A stretch of DNA of 64,000 nucleotides, from NCBI GenBank assembly GCA_902168105.1, contig CABHOY010000047.1, positions 62,001 through 126,000 of the forward strand, written 5' to 3'. A program made the position numbers and the translations under genes. Below the pieces are notes generated by a model. It had not been told where the DNA came from. It worked only from the letters and a program-made list of their open reading frames with translations, and searched no databases. Source of the stretch: an uncultured Flavihumibacter sp. (GTDB lineage: Bacteria; Bacteroidota; Bacteroidia; Chitinophagales; Chitinophagaceae). This document shows positions 33,291 through 41,312 of this stretch, one piece after another. Position 1 is the first letter of the stretch, and every line of letters starts with the position of its first letter.

Positions 33291-35258
33291 TTAGTTAATG
33301 AACCACCAGCGGATACCCAGTCTGAACGTGAAGTTATTATATGGGTAAGCTGGTCCGGCGAAGTTATTTGTTGCGAAAAATGTGTTCAGGTTCTCTCCTC
33401 TGATAAATGCAGATAAAGACTTGATCCTGAAGTGTACAAATGCTGCCAGATCGGGTGCGTAATACTTTATCCGTTGTGTAGTCTGATACACAAATTGACC
33501 AGTTACGGGAGAGTAATCGTCTGCATAATAAGAGGTATTATATTTAGCCTCAATACCCATCATCAGGTTCAGGTTATTAAACAGTTTATTTTCATACGCA
33601 AATCTGTGGCGGGTCCAGATGGTCGGCACGTTTATCCTGCCGTCTCCATGCACCTGCTGAAACGCGAAGTCAGCGTACCAGTTATAATGTTTGTACTTAA
33701 AATGCTTGCTGAATATGACTTGCAGCAGGTTAAACAGTGCCGGCGCCTGTACGCTGGTATAATAATTTTCGAAGTAAGTATAGTTTTCGATCAGGAAGTA
33801 GTTGACTGCCAGATTGTACTTTAACTTTTTATTGTCGGCAGAGAATTGAAGCTGTGTAATGTTCTCTTTTCCAAGTGAATTATTATACCAACTGTCGTAG
33901 CTACTGCTGAAATATTTGTAGACATATGACGGCTCACGATTGGTATTACTGAAGAAGAGATGCACATTTCCCAGCGTCTCATTCAGATAACGGCTCAGCA
34001 TACCTGTTACATTATAATCCCCTGCATTTTGTCCGGCCAGGTAAAGCTCACCTTTGGCGGAAAGGTCCCATTTCTGATTACGGGTCTTATTCCTGTATTC
34101 ACCATGTACGGCAATGTTGCTGAAGTTTACCGTGGCATCGAGGAATGTGCCCCTGATACTTTCATATCTGGCCCCTGCACTGAGAAAATGCGCCTGGTTC
34201 CCACGTACGGGAAACTGTATCAGGGAGATATCATTGGAGATAGTACGCCAGTCGTGCTGCGCTCTGACAGTATCACCGTCAAATCCCCATTTATACCTGT
34301 TTGTATAGAAAAGTGTATCTGGCTGTCCGTCAAGATATGAGGCACTGCTGTTATCTACCCTAAAACTATATTGTACACGGAAGACGGGATCAAATTTATA
34401 GAAGTCCGTAGTATCGTTTACGTGAATAGTATCGCCTTTACCCCAGTCATACTGTTGCACCAGCAAGATGCCCGACTGTCTGTTCGCTGTTTTAACCGGA
34501 ATGGACGAACTGAAAAGCCCTGTAGTTGCGGCAGAATAGTTACCCAGGTTCACATCGATGGTCTTACGGTTGCTGTAACGGGGATTGTCCAGCACAGTAT
34601 CAGCTACGCGAAGGCCGCCATTCTCACCATTGTTAAATTTATTATAAAAGTAACTGAGGTACGCATTGTACCGTTTGTTCTTACTGTTGAAACGACCAGT
34701 AATACGGTATACGTCATGGTTGGTAGACTGCGAGCGGAAATAACCGGGAGCGTAGATCTTATTGTATTCAAAACCAAAGTTGAAACGGTCGGTCCGGTTC
34801 TGTGTATGCAATACGCCGATCTGCTGTTCCTGCTGACTACCGATCATATATTGCAGTTCCGAATAAGGACGGTTGGTAGTATAGATACGGGCATTCTCAT
34901 GGGTGAATGCATAGGGGTCAAAAGTATGGAAGCCGGCATCGAAACCCGGTTTCATGAATGGCGTAAACATTATGTTACGTGAAGGCGCGCCATTATTTCC
35001 CAGGAAAACGTAGTTAGCCGGAATACGGAGGAATGTACCGTTAAAGTCGGCGATAGAGGAGTCCAGCCTGAAATCGGTCGGTTCCCCTAACCGGCGATAG
35101 GTAATGGTGATCGTATCCAGGTCATGCTTGTGGCTACCGGTGTCTCTTTGCGCAGTGGAAGAGCCACCGCCGCCCATATTGCCGAAACGTTGGCCTATCT
35201 GTGCCTGCAGTTGCTGCGCACCTACCAGCAAACAACATATTAAAATAAATGACCTCAT
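33291..35258 (-). CDS. Putative outer-membrane porin (Putative_porin family)
   Basis: The 655-residue protein has a signal peptide (MRSFILICCLLVGAQQLQAQ) and a low-complexity GNMGGGGSS linker. A long beta-rich barrel follows with many aromatic strand ends, finishing FTFRLGIRWWFIN as expected for an outer-membrane C-terminal strand. Segments such as TRPYSELQYMIGSQQEQQIG and FNFGFEYNKIYAPGYFRSQ are typical of the Bacteroidota Putative_porin family. Substrate unknown. The gene follows punA on the same strand with a 37-nt gap, so co-transcription is possible. Confidence 0.82.
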   Translation of the reverse strand: MRSFILICCLLVGAQQLQAQIGQRFGNMGGGGSSTAQRDTGSHKHDLDTITITYRRLGEPTDFRLDSSIADFNGTFLRIPANYVFLGNNGAPSRNIMFTPFMKPGFDAGFHTFDPYAFTHENARIYTTNRPYSELQYMIGSQQEQQIGVLHTQNRTDRFNFGFEYNKIYAPGYFRSQSTNHDVYRITGRFNSKNKRYNAYLSYFYNKFNNGENGGLRVADTVLDNPRYSNRKTIDVNLGNYSAATTGLFSSSIPVKTANRQSGILLVQQYDWGKGDTIHVNDTTDFYKFDPVFRVQYSFRVDNSSASYLDGQPDTLFYTNRYKWGFDGDTVRAQHDWRTISNDISLIQFPVRGNQAHFLSAGARYESIRGTFLDATVNFSNIAVHGEYRNKTRNQKWDLSAKGELYLAGQNAGDYNVTGMLSRYLNETLGNVHLFFSNTNREPSYVYKYFSSSYDSWYNNSLGKENITQLQFSADNKKLKYNLAVNYFLIENYTYFENYYTSVQAPALFNLLQVIFSKHFKYKHYNWYADFAFQQVHGDGRINVPTIWTRHRFAYENKLFNNLNLMMGIEAKYNTSYYADDYSPVTGQFVYQTTQRIKYYAPDLAAFVHFRIKSLSAFIRGENLNTFFATNNFAGPAYPYNNFTFRLGIRWWFIN

Positions 35259-35295
35259 CCTTTGATATATTTCCTGCTTCGTTCTTCTTTTTGAC

Positions 35296-36117
35296 TTAGA
35301 TTACTTTGATCAGTTCCCTGAAAATAAGCGTTAATTTCGGTTCAGCCGCATTTGCTGCTTCCAGCACTTCTTCGTGTGTGATCACATTTTCATCTTCACG
35401 GATACCAATATCAGTAATAACACTCATTGCGAAAACTTTCAATCCGCTGTGGACCGCCACTATCACTTCCGGCACTGTGCTCATACCTACGGCATCGCCG
35501 CCAATGATATGCATGTACATATATTCCGCTCTTGTTTCAAAGGTCGGCCCCTGCACGCCTACATATACCCCTGTATGAACAGGGATGTTGCTGGCCTGTG
35601 CAATATCTTTCGCTTTGGCAATCAGTGCTTTTGAATATGGCTCGCTCATATCGGGGAAACGGGGACCCAGGGTGGTGTTATTAGGTCCGCGCAGCGGATG
35701 TTCCGGCTGCAGGTTAATATGATCACGGATGATCATCAGGTCGCCCACTTTAAATGCCTTGTTCATGCCACCCGCCGCATTGGAAACCAACAGTGTATGT
35801 ACGCCAAGCGCCTTCATGACCCTTACCGGGAAGGTAACCTGTTGCATAGACAGGCCTTCATAATAGTGAAATCTCCCTGCCATTGCTATTACCGGACGGC
35901 CGTTCATCTTTCCCAGTATCAGACGGCCCTTATGTCCTTCTACAGAAGAGGAAGGAAAATGGGGGATCTGTTCGTAAGGAATTTCCTTGCTGTCAGTGAT
36001 ATCGCCGGCCAGGTTACCTAATCCGCTGCCCAGTATAATACCCACTTCGGGCGTCCCGGACCATGAATTTCTGATATAGTCCGCGGCAGCAGCTATTTGT
36101 TGTAAGAGATCACTCAT
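35296..36117 (-). CDS. punA: Purine-nucleoside phosphorylase
   Basis: The 273-residue enzyme of the trimeric PNP family cleaves purine nucleosides with phosphate for salvage. Motifs include GIILGSGLGNLAGD, the ribose/phosphate-site GRFHYYEG, VSNAAGGMNK (about 115-125), GVYVGVQGPTFETRAEYMY and GMSTVPEVIVA. All catalytic positions are kept. A TAACTTTG promoter lies 28 nt upstream. It is divergent from sucC. Confidence 0.94.
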   Translation of the reverse strand: MSDLLQQIAAAADYIRNSWSGTPEVGIILGSGLGNLAGDITDSKEIPYEQIPHFPSSSVEGHKGRLILGKMNGRPVIAMAGRFHYYEGLSMQQVTFPVRVMKALGVHTLLVSNAAGGMNKAFKVGDLMIIRDHINLQPEHPLRGPNNTTLGPRFPDMSEPYSKALIAKAKDIAQASNIPVHTGVYVGVQGPTFETRAEYMYMHIIGGDAVGMSTVPEVIVAVHSGLKVFAMSVITDIGIREDENVITHEEVLEAANAAEPKLTLIFRELIKVI

Positions 36118-36145
36118 TATATAATGTCTTTAAAACAGGTTGCCG

Positions 36146-36153
36146 CAAAGTTA
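36146..36153 (-). promoter_or_regulatory. -7 promoter box for punA (TAACTTTG)
   Basis: A perfect TAnnTTTG lies 28 nt upstream of the punA start, in the 109-nt divergent region shared with sucC. A TATTTTAG near-match at 36202 may serve sucC on the other strand. Confidence 0.6.
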
Positions 36154-36226
36154 TTTTTAATTCACAAAACACTACTGTTTTATATTTAAATCATAATGAC
36201 CTATTTTAGCGCCAAATTTTTATCAG

Positions 36227-37441
36227 ATGAACTTACATGAATACCAGGCTAAAGAACTGTTGAAGAAATATAACGTACCGGTACAGGAAGGGATTCCGGT
36301 AGATACCCCTGAAGCGGCGGCAGAAGCTTACAAGCAATTAAAAGTGCAATATGGTAATGAGTTTGCTGTTGTGAAGGCGCAGATCCATGCCGGTGGACGT
36401 GGTAAAGGTACCATTCGTGGTAAAGAGCAGAGAGGTGTTGCAGTTGGAAAGAACGCTGAAGATGTAAAAACAATTGCCGGTAACATCCTTGGTGGTGTAC
36501 TGGTAACTATCCAGACCGGTGAGGCTGGCAAATTAGTTAACAAGGTGCTGGTAGCACAGGATGTGTACTACCCTGGCCCTAACCCCATAAAAGAATTATA
36601 CCTGTCCATCCTGTTAGATCGTTCTAATGGTCAGAACGTGATCATGTACTCTACAGAGGGTGGTATGGATATCGAAGAAGTAGCGCACAACACTCCTGAG
36701 AAGATCTTCAAGGAGCTGGTACAGCCAAACACTACCCTCCAGCCGTTCCAGGCAAGGAAGATAGCGTTCAACTTTGGTCTGAGCGGCGAAGCTTTCAAAA
36801 ACATGGTGAAATTCGTGACCAACCTGTACAACGCGTACGTAGGTCTGGATGCTGCCATGCTGGAAATCAACCCATTGTTCAAAACCAGCGACGAAAAGAT
36901 CATTGCCGTTGACTGTAAACTGAACCTGGATGACAATGCGCTGATGCGTCATGCTGATCTGGAAGCACTCCGTGATATTTCTGAAGAAGATCCAACTGAA
37001 GTAGAAGCAGGTAAATTCAACCTGAACTACGTAAAACTGGATGGTAACGTAGGTTGTATGGTAAACGGCGCCGGTCTGGCAATGGCTACCATGGATATGA
37101 TCAAACTGAGCGGCGGTGAGCCTGCTAACTTCCTGGACGTAGGAGGTACTGCAAATGCACAGACCGTAGAAGCTGGTTTCCGCATCATCCTGAAAGATCC
37201 TAAGGTTAAAGCGATCCTGATCAACATCTTCGGTGGTATCGTACGTTGCGACCGTGTTGCACAGGGTGTGATCGACGCTTACAAATCTATCGGTAACATC
37301 ACCGTTCCGATCATTGTACGTCTGCAAGGTACCAACGCTGAAGAAGCAAAGAAACTGATCGAAGAAAGCGGTCTGACCGTACAATCAGCTATCCTGCTCA
37401 GCGAAGCTGCTGCACTGGTAAATAAAGCGGTAACCGCTTAA
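36227..37441 (+). CDS. sucC: Succinyl-CoA synthetase beta subunit (ADP-forming)
   Basis: SucC forms the nucleotide-binding half of succinyl-CoA synthetase in the TCA cycle. The 404-residue protein has the ATP-grasp N-terminus (MNLHEYQAKELLKKYNVPV), KAQIHAGGRGKG, and the ligase domain VDCKLNLDDNALMRH, GGTANAQTVEAGF and IFGGIVRCDRVAQGV. The alpha subunit gene sucD is not adjacent; a DUF4407 gene follows instead, after a terminator at 37478. Separate sucC and sucD loci are seen in other Bacteroidota. Confidence 0.95.
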   Translation: MNLHEYQAKELLKKYNVPVQEGIPVDTPEAAAEAYKQLKVQYGNEFAVVKAQIHAGGRGKGTIRGKEQRGVAVGKNAEDVKTIAGNILGGVLVTIQTGEAGKLVNKVLVAQDVYYPGPNPIKELYLSILLDRSNGQNVIMYSTEGGMDIEEVAHNTPEKIFKELVQPNTTLQPFQARKIAFNFGLSGEAFKNMVKFVTNLYNAYVGLDAAMLEINPLFKTSDEKIIAVDCKLNLDDNALMRHADLEALRDISEEDPTEVEAGKFNLNYVKLDGNVGCMVNGAGLAMATMDMIKLSGGEPANFLDVGGTANAQTVEAGFRIILKDPKVKAILINIFGGIVRCDRVAQGVIDAYKSIGNITVPIIVRLQGTNAEEAKKLIEESGLTVQSAILLSEAAALVNKAVTA

Positions 37442-37477
37442 TAACTATAAGTAGTGATTGACTAGAAATAGAAAAAT

Positions 37478-37511
37478 GAATCCCTGGACGCTGTCCGGGG
37501 ATTCGTTTTTT
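37478..37511 (+). terminator. Terminator after sucC
   Basis: GAATCCCTGGA (37478-37488) pairs with TCCGGGGATTC (37494-37504) and is followed by GTTTTTTG. Strong and monodirectional. Confidence 0.9.
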
Positions 37512-37707
37512 GTTTGTATCCCAACTGTTCTATGCTGTCCAACATATTCCCCTCCCCTGCCACATCTTTCTATCACATTTTTTTAGCATTTAGTCACTTA
37601 ATAGGTTCGTAACCAGCGAAAAGTCGTACCTTCATTATCCATCCTTACTATTATACCTGCGTCCTGCGGGTGACATTTTATTATATCCATCAAATTGTAC
37701 AATTACC

Positions 37708-38721
37708 ATGAAGCGCTTCCGCGACTTTTTCCTCTTCTGTTCAGGGGTACATGTGCCTATGCTGACCCGGGCACCATCAGAGACCAACAAATATGGCGGT
37801 ATTGGTGCTACTATTTTCTTCACCGGTTTACTGGCGGCCTTCTCGGGAGGGTATGCCCTGTGGACGGTATTCAGTTCCCCCTGGGGAGCCATCATCTTCG
37901 GGATTGTCTGGGGACTGATGATCTTCAACCTGGACCGGTACATCGTATCGGGCATGAAAAAACGTAAGAATTTCTGGAATGAGTTCGGCATGGCGGTACC
38001 GAGGCTGGCATTGGCCGTGCTTATTGCCATTGTCATTTCCAAACCGCTGGAACTGAAAGTGTTCGAGAAGGAGATCAACCAGGAACTGATCGTTATGGAG
38101 CAACAGGTGTTCAAAACACAGGAAGACAGGGTAAAAGACCGCTTCCAGCAACGTACTGATGTTCTGAATACGGAGATCTCACAATTGAATGCGGCTATTC
38201 AGGTCCAGGCGGCAAAACTTGACACGCTGCAGATCATCGCGCAGCAGGAAGCAGATGGCACAGGTGGTTCGCGCAGGCAAAACCTGGGACCTATTTACAA
38301 GGCTAAAAAGGCTGATGCGGATACCGCAGCGGCTATGCTAAAAAGGATCTCGGAACAAAATGGGGCGCTTATCGCGCTAAAAAGACAGGAACTATCGGCT
38401 ATTGATTCCACCCGGAAGGCGACGGTAGGTGGACTTAACCGGACGAGTATTGACGGACTGGCATCCAGGCTGGATGCACTGGGGCACCTGACAGATCGTA
38501 GTGTACCGGTGCGCTGGGCCAACTGGTTCATTATACTGCTGTTTATTACAATAGAAACGGCGCCGGTGTTTGTAAAACTTATCTCTCCCCGCGGACCGTA
38601 CGACGATCTGCTGGAGGCCCATGAACACGCTTATATCATTTTCCGGAAGGAAACGATAGAAAAGAGGGAAAGAGAATATAATAAGAGGATGATGATAGGT
38701 CAACCAGCTGTTAATTCCTGA
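37708..38721 (+). CDS. DUF4407 membrane protein
   Basis: The 337-residue protein has a short basic start and three hydrophobic helices in the first 125 residues (ATIFFTGLLAAFSGGYALW, WGAIIFGIVWGLMIFNLDRY, RLALAVLIAIVISKPLEL). A long coiled-coil soluble segment (about 130-260) follows, then a further helix near residue 280 (FIILLFITIETAPVFVKL). This layout and FNLDRYIVSG are typical of DUF4407, a Bacteroidota membrane family with no known role. The coiled coil probably lies outside the cytoplasm between helices 3 and 4. The gene stands alone; an 11-nt repeat array follows its stop. Confidence 0.82.
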   Translation: MKRFRDFFLFCSGVHVPMLTRAPSETNKYGGIGATIFFTGLLAAFSGGYALWTVFSSPWGAIIFGIVWGLMIFNLDRYIVSGMKKRKNFWNEFGMAVPRLALAVLIAIVISKPLELKVFEKEINQELIVMEQQVFKTQEDRVKDRFQQRTDVLNTEISQLNAAIQVQAAKLDTLQIIAQQEADGTGGSRRQNLGPIYKAKKADADTAAAMLKRISEQNGALIALKRQELSAIDSTRKATVGGLNRTSIDGLASRLDALGHLTDRSVPVRWANWFIILLFITIETAPVFVKLISPRGPYDDLLEAHEHAYIIFRKETIEKREREYNKRMMIGQPAVNS

Positions 38722-38732
38722 TATCCATACCT

Positions 38733-38776
38733 TATACCGGACGTATACACGGGACATACACGACGCATAGTTGGAC
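38733..38776 (+). repeat. Tandem 11-nt unit array (array locus 3)
   Basis: Four 11-mers in register follow the DUF4407 gene: TATACCGGACG, TATACACGGGA, CATACACGACG and CATAGTTGGAC. TATCCATACCT lies just before in the same phase. It shares the 13-mers GGACGTATACACG and ATACACGACGCAT with the array at 59088-59153. No inverted arm is visible. Confidence 0.75.
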
Positions 38777-38817
38777 TTGTAACCTGATATTCTACCGGGA
38801 AATGTAAAATCTCCGAA

Positions 38818-38864
38818 GGACTTATAGCTGTGAGACGGAATTCGTTGAACGGCTATAAGTTCTT
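38818..38864. terminator. Hairpin between DUF4407 and the SprT-like gene
   Basis: ACTTATAGC (38820-38828) pairs perfectly with GCTATAAGT (38852-38860) around a 23-nt loop. It lies where the two transcripts converge and touches the SprT-like stop codon. The T tract is weak (TTCTTAT). Confidence 0.5.
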
Positions 38865-39483
38865 ATGCAGCAACAAGTTCCACTTCGTAAACGGGACTGA
38901 ACAGATACATCCGCTTAGTTGCTACTTCTTCACATCTGTAACGCTTACGTATACGTTCTCCCCTACGGAAGATCCGCCCGTCTTTTGTTCGGAATAGTTG
39001 ATTGGGAGATAGCTGTTCCACCAGAAAGTGGTTTTCCTTTTGCAGATCATATCGCTTCAGTACACGCATAAGATCATCGTCAGCACAGGAGCTGGCTGCG
39101 GGATTCTGAATACTTTGCCGTAAGGCCGTTTCCACATCATGGGGAAGATATCCTTTGCCAACGAACTGTTTCAGTATGTTGGAAAAATGCTGCTTCCATT
39201 CCTTGCCATGCGAGGCTACCTTATTGGCATACTGCATGTAGGTGGTGAGGTGCGATATTTCGTGCAAAAGTGTGATCAGGAAAGCATACTTGTTAAGGTT
39301 GCCATTAATGCTGATACGGTGTCCTCCCCTGCTGTCAGGATGCCGGTAGTCCCCCAGTATGCTTTGCCTTTCACGTGTCACTGTTAAGTGCACCTTAAAT
39401 TCCGTGAGGTAGGCCATTACCTGCTCGAAGGTTCCTTCGGGCAGGTATGCAGCTAATGCATTTAAAGGAGCCTCCTGCTTCAC
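38863..39483 (-). CDS. SprT-like zinc metalloprotease domain protein
   Basis: The 206-residue protein contains the metalloprotease motif LLHEISHLTTYM (HExxH, about residues 74-78) with a later conserved HGKEWKQHF that could supply the third ligand. This is the SprT/SPRTN-type core. SPRTN-like proteases act on DNA-protein crosslinks in eukaryotes, while bacterial members are poorly understood. The gene is only 7 nt behind the small membrane protein at 39491 on the same strand, so it is the last gene of a bactofilin-AtpZ-membrane protein-SprT operon. Confidence 0.82.
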   Translation of the reverse strand: MKQEAPLNALAAYLPEGTFEQVMAYLTEFKVHLTVTRERQSILGDYRHPDSRGGHRISINGNLNKYAFLITLLHEISHLTTYMQYANKVASHGKEWKQHFSNILKQFVGKGYLPHDVETALRQSIQNPAASSCADDDLMRVLKRYDLQKENHFLVEQLSPNQLFRTKDGRIFRRGERIRKRYRCEEVATKRMYLFSPVYEVELVAA

Positions 39484-39490
39484 AGATCTT

Positions 39491-39877
39491 TTAATTTTTC
39501 TTTCTGGTAATTTTTTGCAGACTTATGTTCTCACATACCGCATATACGATGTAGAAGAACATCAGTATAAAAATAGTAATTCTGCTGGTATGTGCCCTGT
39601 TAGCTACGGCATATATGGTAATGCCGGCCAGGCATAACATCATTCTGCTGATCATGGAGCCATACACCCTTAGCATAAACATGCTGTTGTTTTCGGATTG
39701 TACCCCTTTACGGCTCATATTGTAGGTGATGCCGGAGATTGTAGCTAAAGCCAGGTTGCCGAAGAGCAACACATTGTGATGTGCTCCATTGTCCAACAAC
39801 CAGGCTTTTAATAATAATAACGCGCCATTCAATATTATGAAAAGGCCAATGACTCTAAAGTAGAACCTGTCACTCAT
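39491..39877 (-). CDS. Small four-helix membrane protein, ATP synthase I-like position
   Basis: The 128-residue protein has four hydrophobic helices (about 10-27, 36-50, 70-90 and 100-115) and a short basic C-terminus. It starts 8 nt inside the end of the AtpZ/AtpI-family gene. In this phylum a small membrane protein often sits between AtpZ and AtpB, so it may be an Atp1-like assembly factor, but I see no diagnostic motif. Its own promoter box (TAATTTTG) lies at 39905. Confidence 0.65.
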   Translation of the reverse strand: MSDRFYFRVIGLFIILNGALLLLKAWLLDNGAHHNVLLFGNLALATISGITYNMSRKGVQSENNSMFMLRVYGSMISRMMLCLAGITIYAVANRAHTSRITIFILMFFYIVYAVCENISLQKITRKKN

Positions 39878-40106
39878 TCCTGCTGGTATCTTTGATAATT
39901 TGGCGCAAAATTAAGACTAAAGCTAATAAAGACAAAATGATCAGGAAGAAAGGGAATGACCATCCTGTCCGCTGGTCGATTTTGTAACCAGCAAATACCG
40001 CTATACCTAATGTGGCCATCATCTGGAATGCCAGCCCGGTGTACTTTAAAAGCAGTTTGTTATCAGGCTTCTTCCGTGGCTTCTTCTGTGACAACGGATC
40101 TTCCAT
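39870..40106 (-). CDS. AtpZ/AtpI family protein
   Basis: The 78-residue protein has a basic N-terminus (KKPRKKPDNKLLLKYTG) and two transmembrane helices (about 25-42 and 50-68). The pattern TGLAFQMMATLGIAVFAGYKIDQ is the AtpZ/AtpI signature. Family members help assemble or supply Mg2+ to the F-type ATP synthase. The gene overlaps the bactofilin by 44 nt and the next small membrane protein by 8 nt. The atp structural genes that usually follow are not present here. Confidence 0.8.
   Translation of the reverse strand: MEDPLSQKKPRKKPDNKLLLKYTGLAFQMMATLGIAVFAGYKIDQRTGWSFPFFLIILSLLALVLILRQIIKDTSRNE
39905..39912 (-). promoter_or_regulatory. Internal -7 promoter box (TAATTTTG)
   Basis: A TAnnTTTG match inside the AtpZ gene lies 27 nt upstream of the next start codon. 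It could drive the membrane protein and SprT-like genes. Confidence 0.4.
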
Positions 40107-40515
40107 TCTTTTCTTTCAGGTTTGCGTTTGCAGCTGCCACCTCTTCAGGTTCCATGTAGCAACGACCATTGAATTTTGCGGTTGGCTCCATTTCGAAATG
40201 AGCCGTGTACAGATCTCCTTTTACCAGGGCGTTGCCTTTCAGGAAAAGCAGATCTTCAACTTTGACAATACCAGTTACTTTCCCCAGGATGTCAGCGCTC
40301 TGACATACGAGGTCACCGATAATCTCCCCTTCAGGACCTACTACAATTTTAGCTTTTGTTGATACCAGGCCATTCACCTGACCGTCGATGCGAATATCAC
40401 CTTCGCACACGATATCTCCTTGTATGGAGGTTCCACTGCCAATAATGTTCACGTTAGAAGTAGGCATTACTGATTTGCTTTCGCTTCTGGCATTACGATT
40501 GTTGTTGCTAAACAT
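40063..40515 (-). CDS. Bactofilin (polymer-forming cytoskeletal protein)
   Basis: The 150-residue protein has a beta-helix core (about 25-115) with the repeats SIQGDIVCEGDIRIDGQV, AKIVVGPEGEIIGDL and GIVKVEDLLFLKGNALVKGD, typical of bactofilins. Unstructured tails flank the core. Bactofilins polymerise without nucleotide on the inner membrane and recruit peptidoglycan enzymes. It overlaps the AtpZ gene by 44 nt. The next gene upstream on the same strand is an M23-like N-terminal domain protein. Confidence 0.9.
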   Translation of the reverse strand: MFSNNNRNARSESKSVMPTSNVNIIGSGTSIQGDIVCEGDIRIDGQVNGLVSTKAKIVVGPEGEIIGDLVCQSADILGKVTGIVKVEDLLFLKGNALVKGDLYTAHFEMEPTAKFNGRCYMEPEEVAAANANLKEKNGRSVVTEEATEEA

Positions 40516-40705
40516 AGGATTCTAGGTTTTTCAGCTTTTTGTATGATGTAAGATAGTATTATTTATTAACATATTATTACATATTGACAATCACTTCCTT
40601 TAAGAAGTTATCCACATTACCCCCCCTTAACGGCGCTGCGGCCACTTTGCGTATGTTACCGGCAATATATTTTCAATCTCAATAAATGAGTGCCCCGATC
40701 TGATA

Positions 40706-41110
40706 TTAATATGTGCTGTTATCTACTTTAGGGACCTTGATCATGGTAGTATCCAGTTTACTGGAAGAAAAGTCCCCGTTTATTACCTGTTTGATATTGT
40801 CCAGGTATTTGTCGCGTGCGTTGATAGCCGATTCCAGGGAATCGGTGCGCATTTTCAGGCGGATGAATTCCCTCCGCTGTTTCAGGTCGCCATATCCGGG
40901 GATATAGTACCTCAATGGGGTGAACACTACTGTGGCGACGGTGATCGTCACCAGCAGCACAAATAAAGTGCTCAAAGCAATGTACACGCTCATGCGTGAT
41001 AATTTGAACGAGGTAACCTCTTCATAGGTATTGTCATTCATAATTACCAGGCGGTACCTGTTCCCTATCCGCCCCACATTTCTGCCTTTTCTATCACGCT
41101 TATTAGCCAT
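40706..41110 (-). CDS. Membrane-anchored protein resembling the N-terminus of M23 peptidases, peptidase domain absent
   Basis: The 134-residue protein has a cytoplasmic N-terminal part with RYRLVIMNDNTYEEVTSFKLS, one transmembrane helix (about 44-66), VFTPLRYYIPGYGD, and a coiled coil (about 78-110). This N-terminal layout is familiar to me from Bacteroidota M23 endopeptidases linked to bactofilins, but the frame ends at VDNSTY before any LytM domain. The next 190 nt hold no peptidase frame. It is either a natural short form that acts as an anchor or a truncation. Confidence 0.65.
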   Translation of the reverse strand: MANKRDRKGRNVGRIGNRYRLVIMNDNTYEEVTSFKLSRMSVYIALSTLFVLLVTITVATVVFTPLRYYIPGYGDLKQRREFIRLKMRTDSLESAINARDKYLDNIKQVINGDFSSSKLDTTMIKVPKVDNSTY

Positions 41111-41312
41111 AGCCGCTATAAAACTTGAATAATTTTTCTGATTATCAACCGGCTAAAGTTAAACATTTATATTATTTCGTATTTAAAAAATTGGGGCGTG
41201 CATGTTTTTATTCCGGCGCCCCACCCATCCCCCTCAAAAAAATTATCCTATCTTTAAAAAATAATTTCCTGACATATAAGTTATATAGGTAAGCCTATAC
41301 ACCCTGGCATCC

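Noticed and set aside
36614..37384. 256-codon frame antisense to sucC
   Set aside because: Mirror of the sucC frame, without motifs or its own signals.
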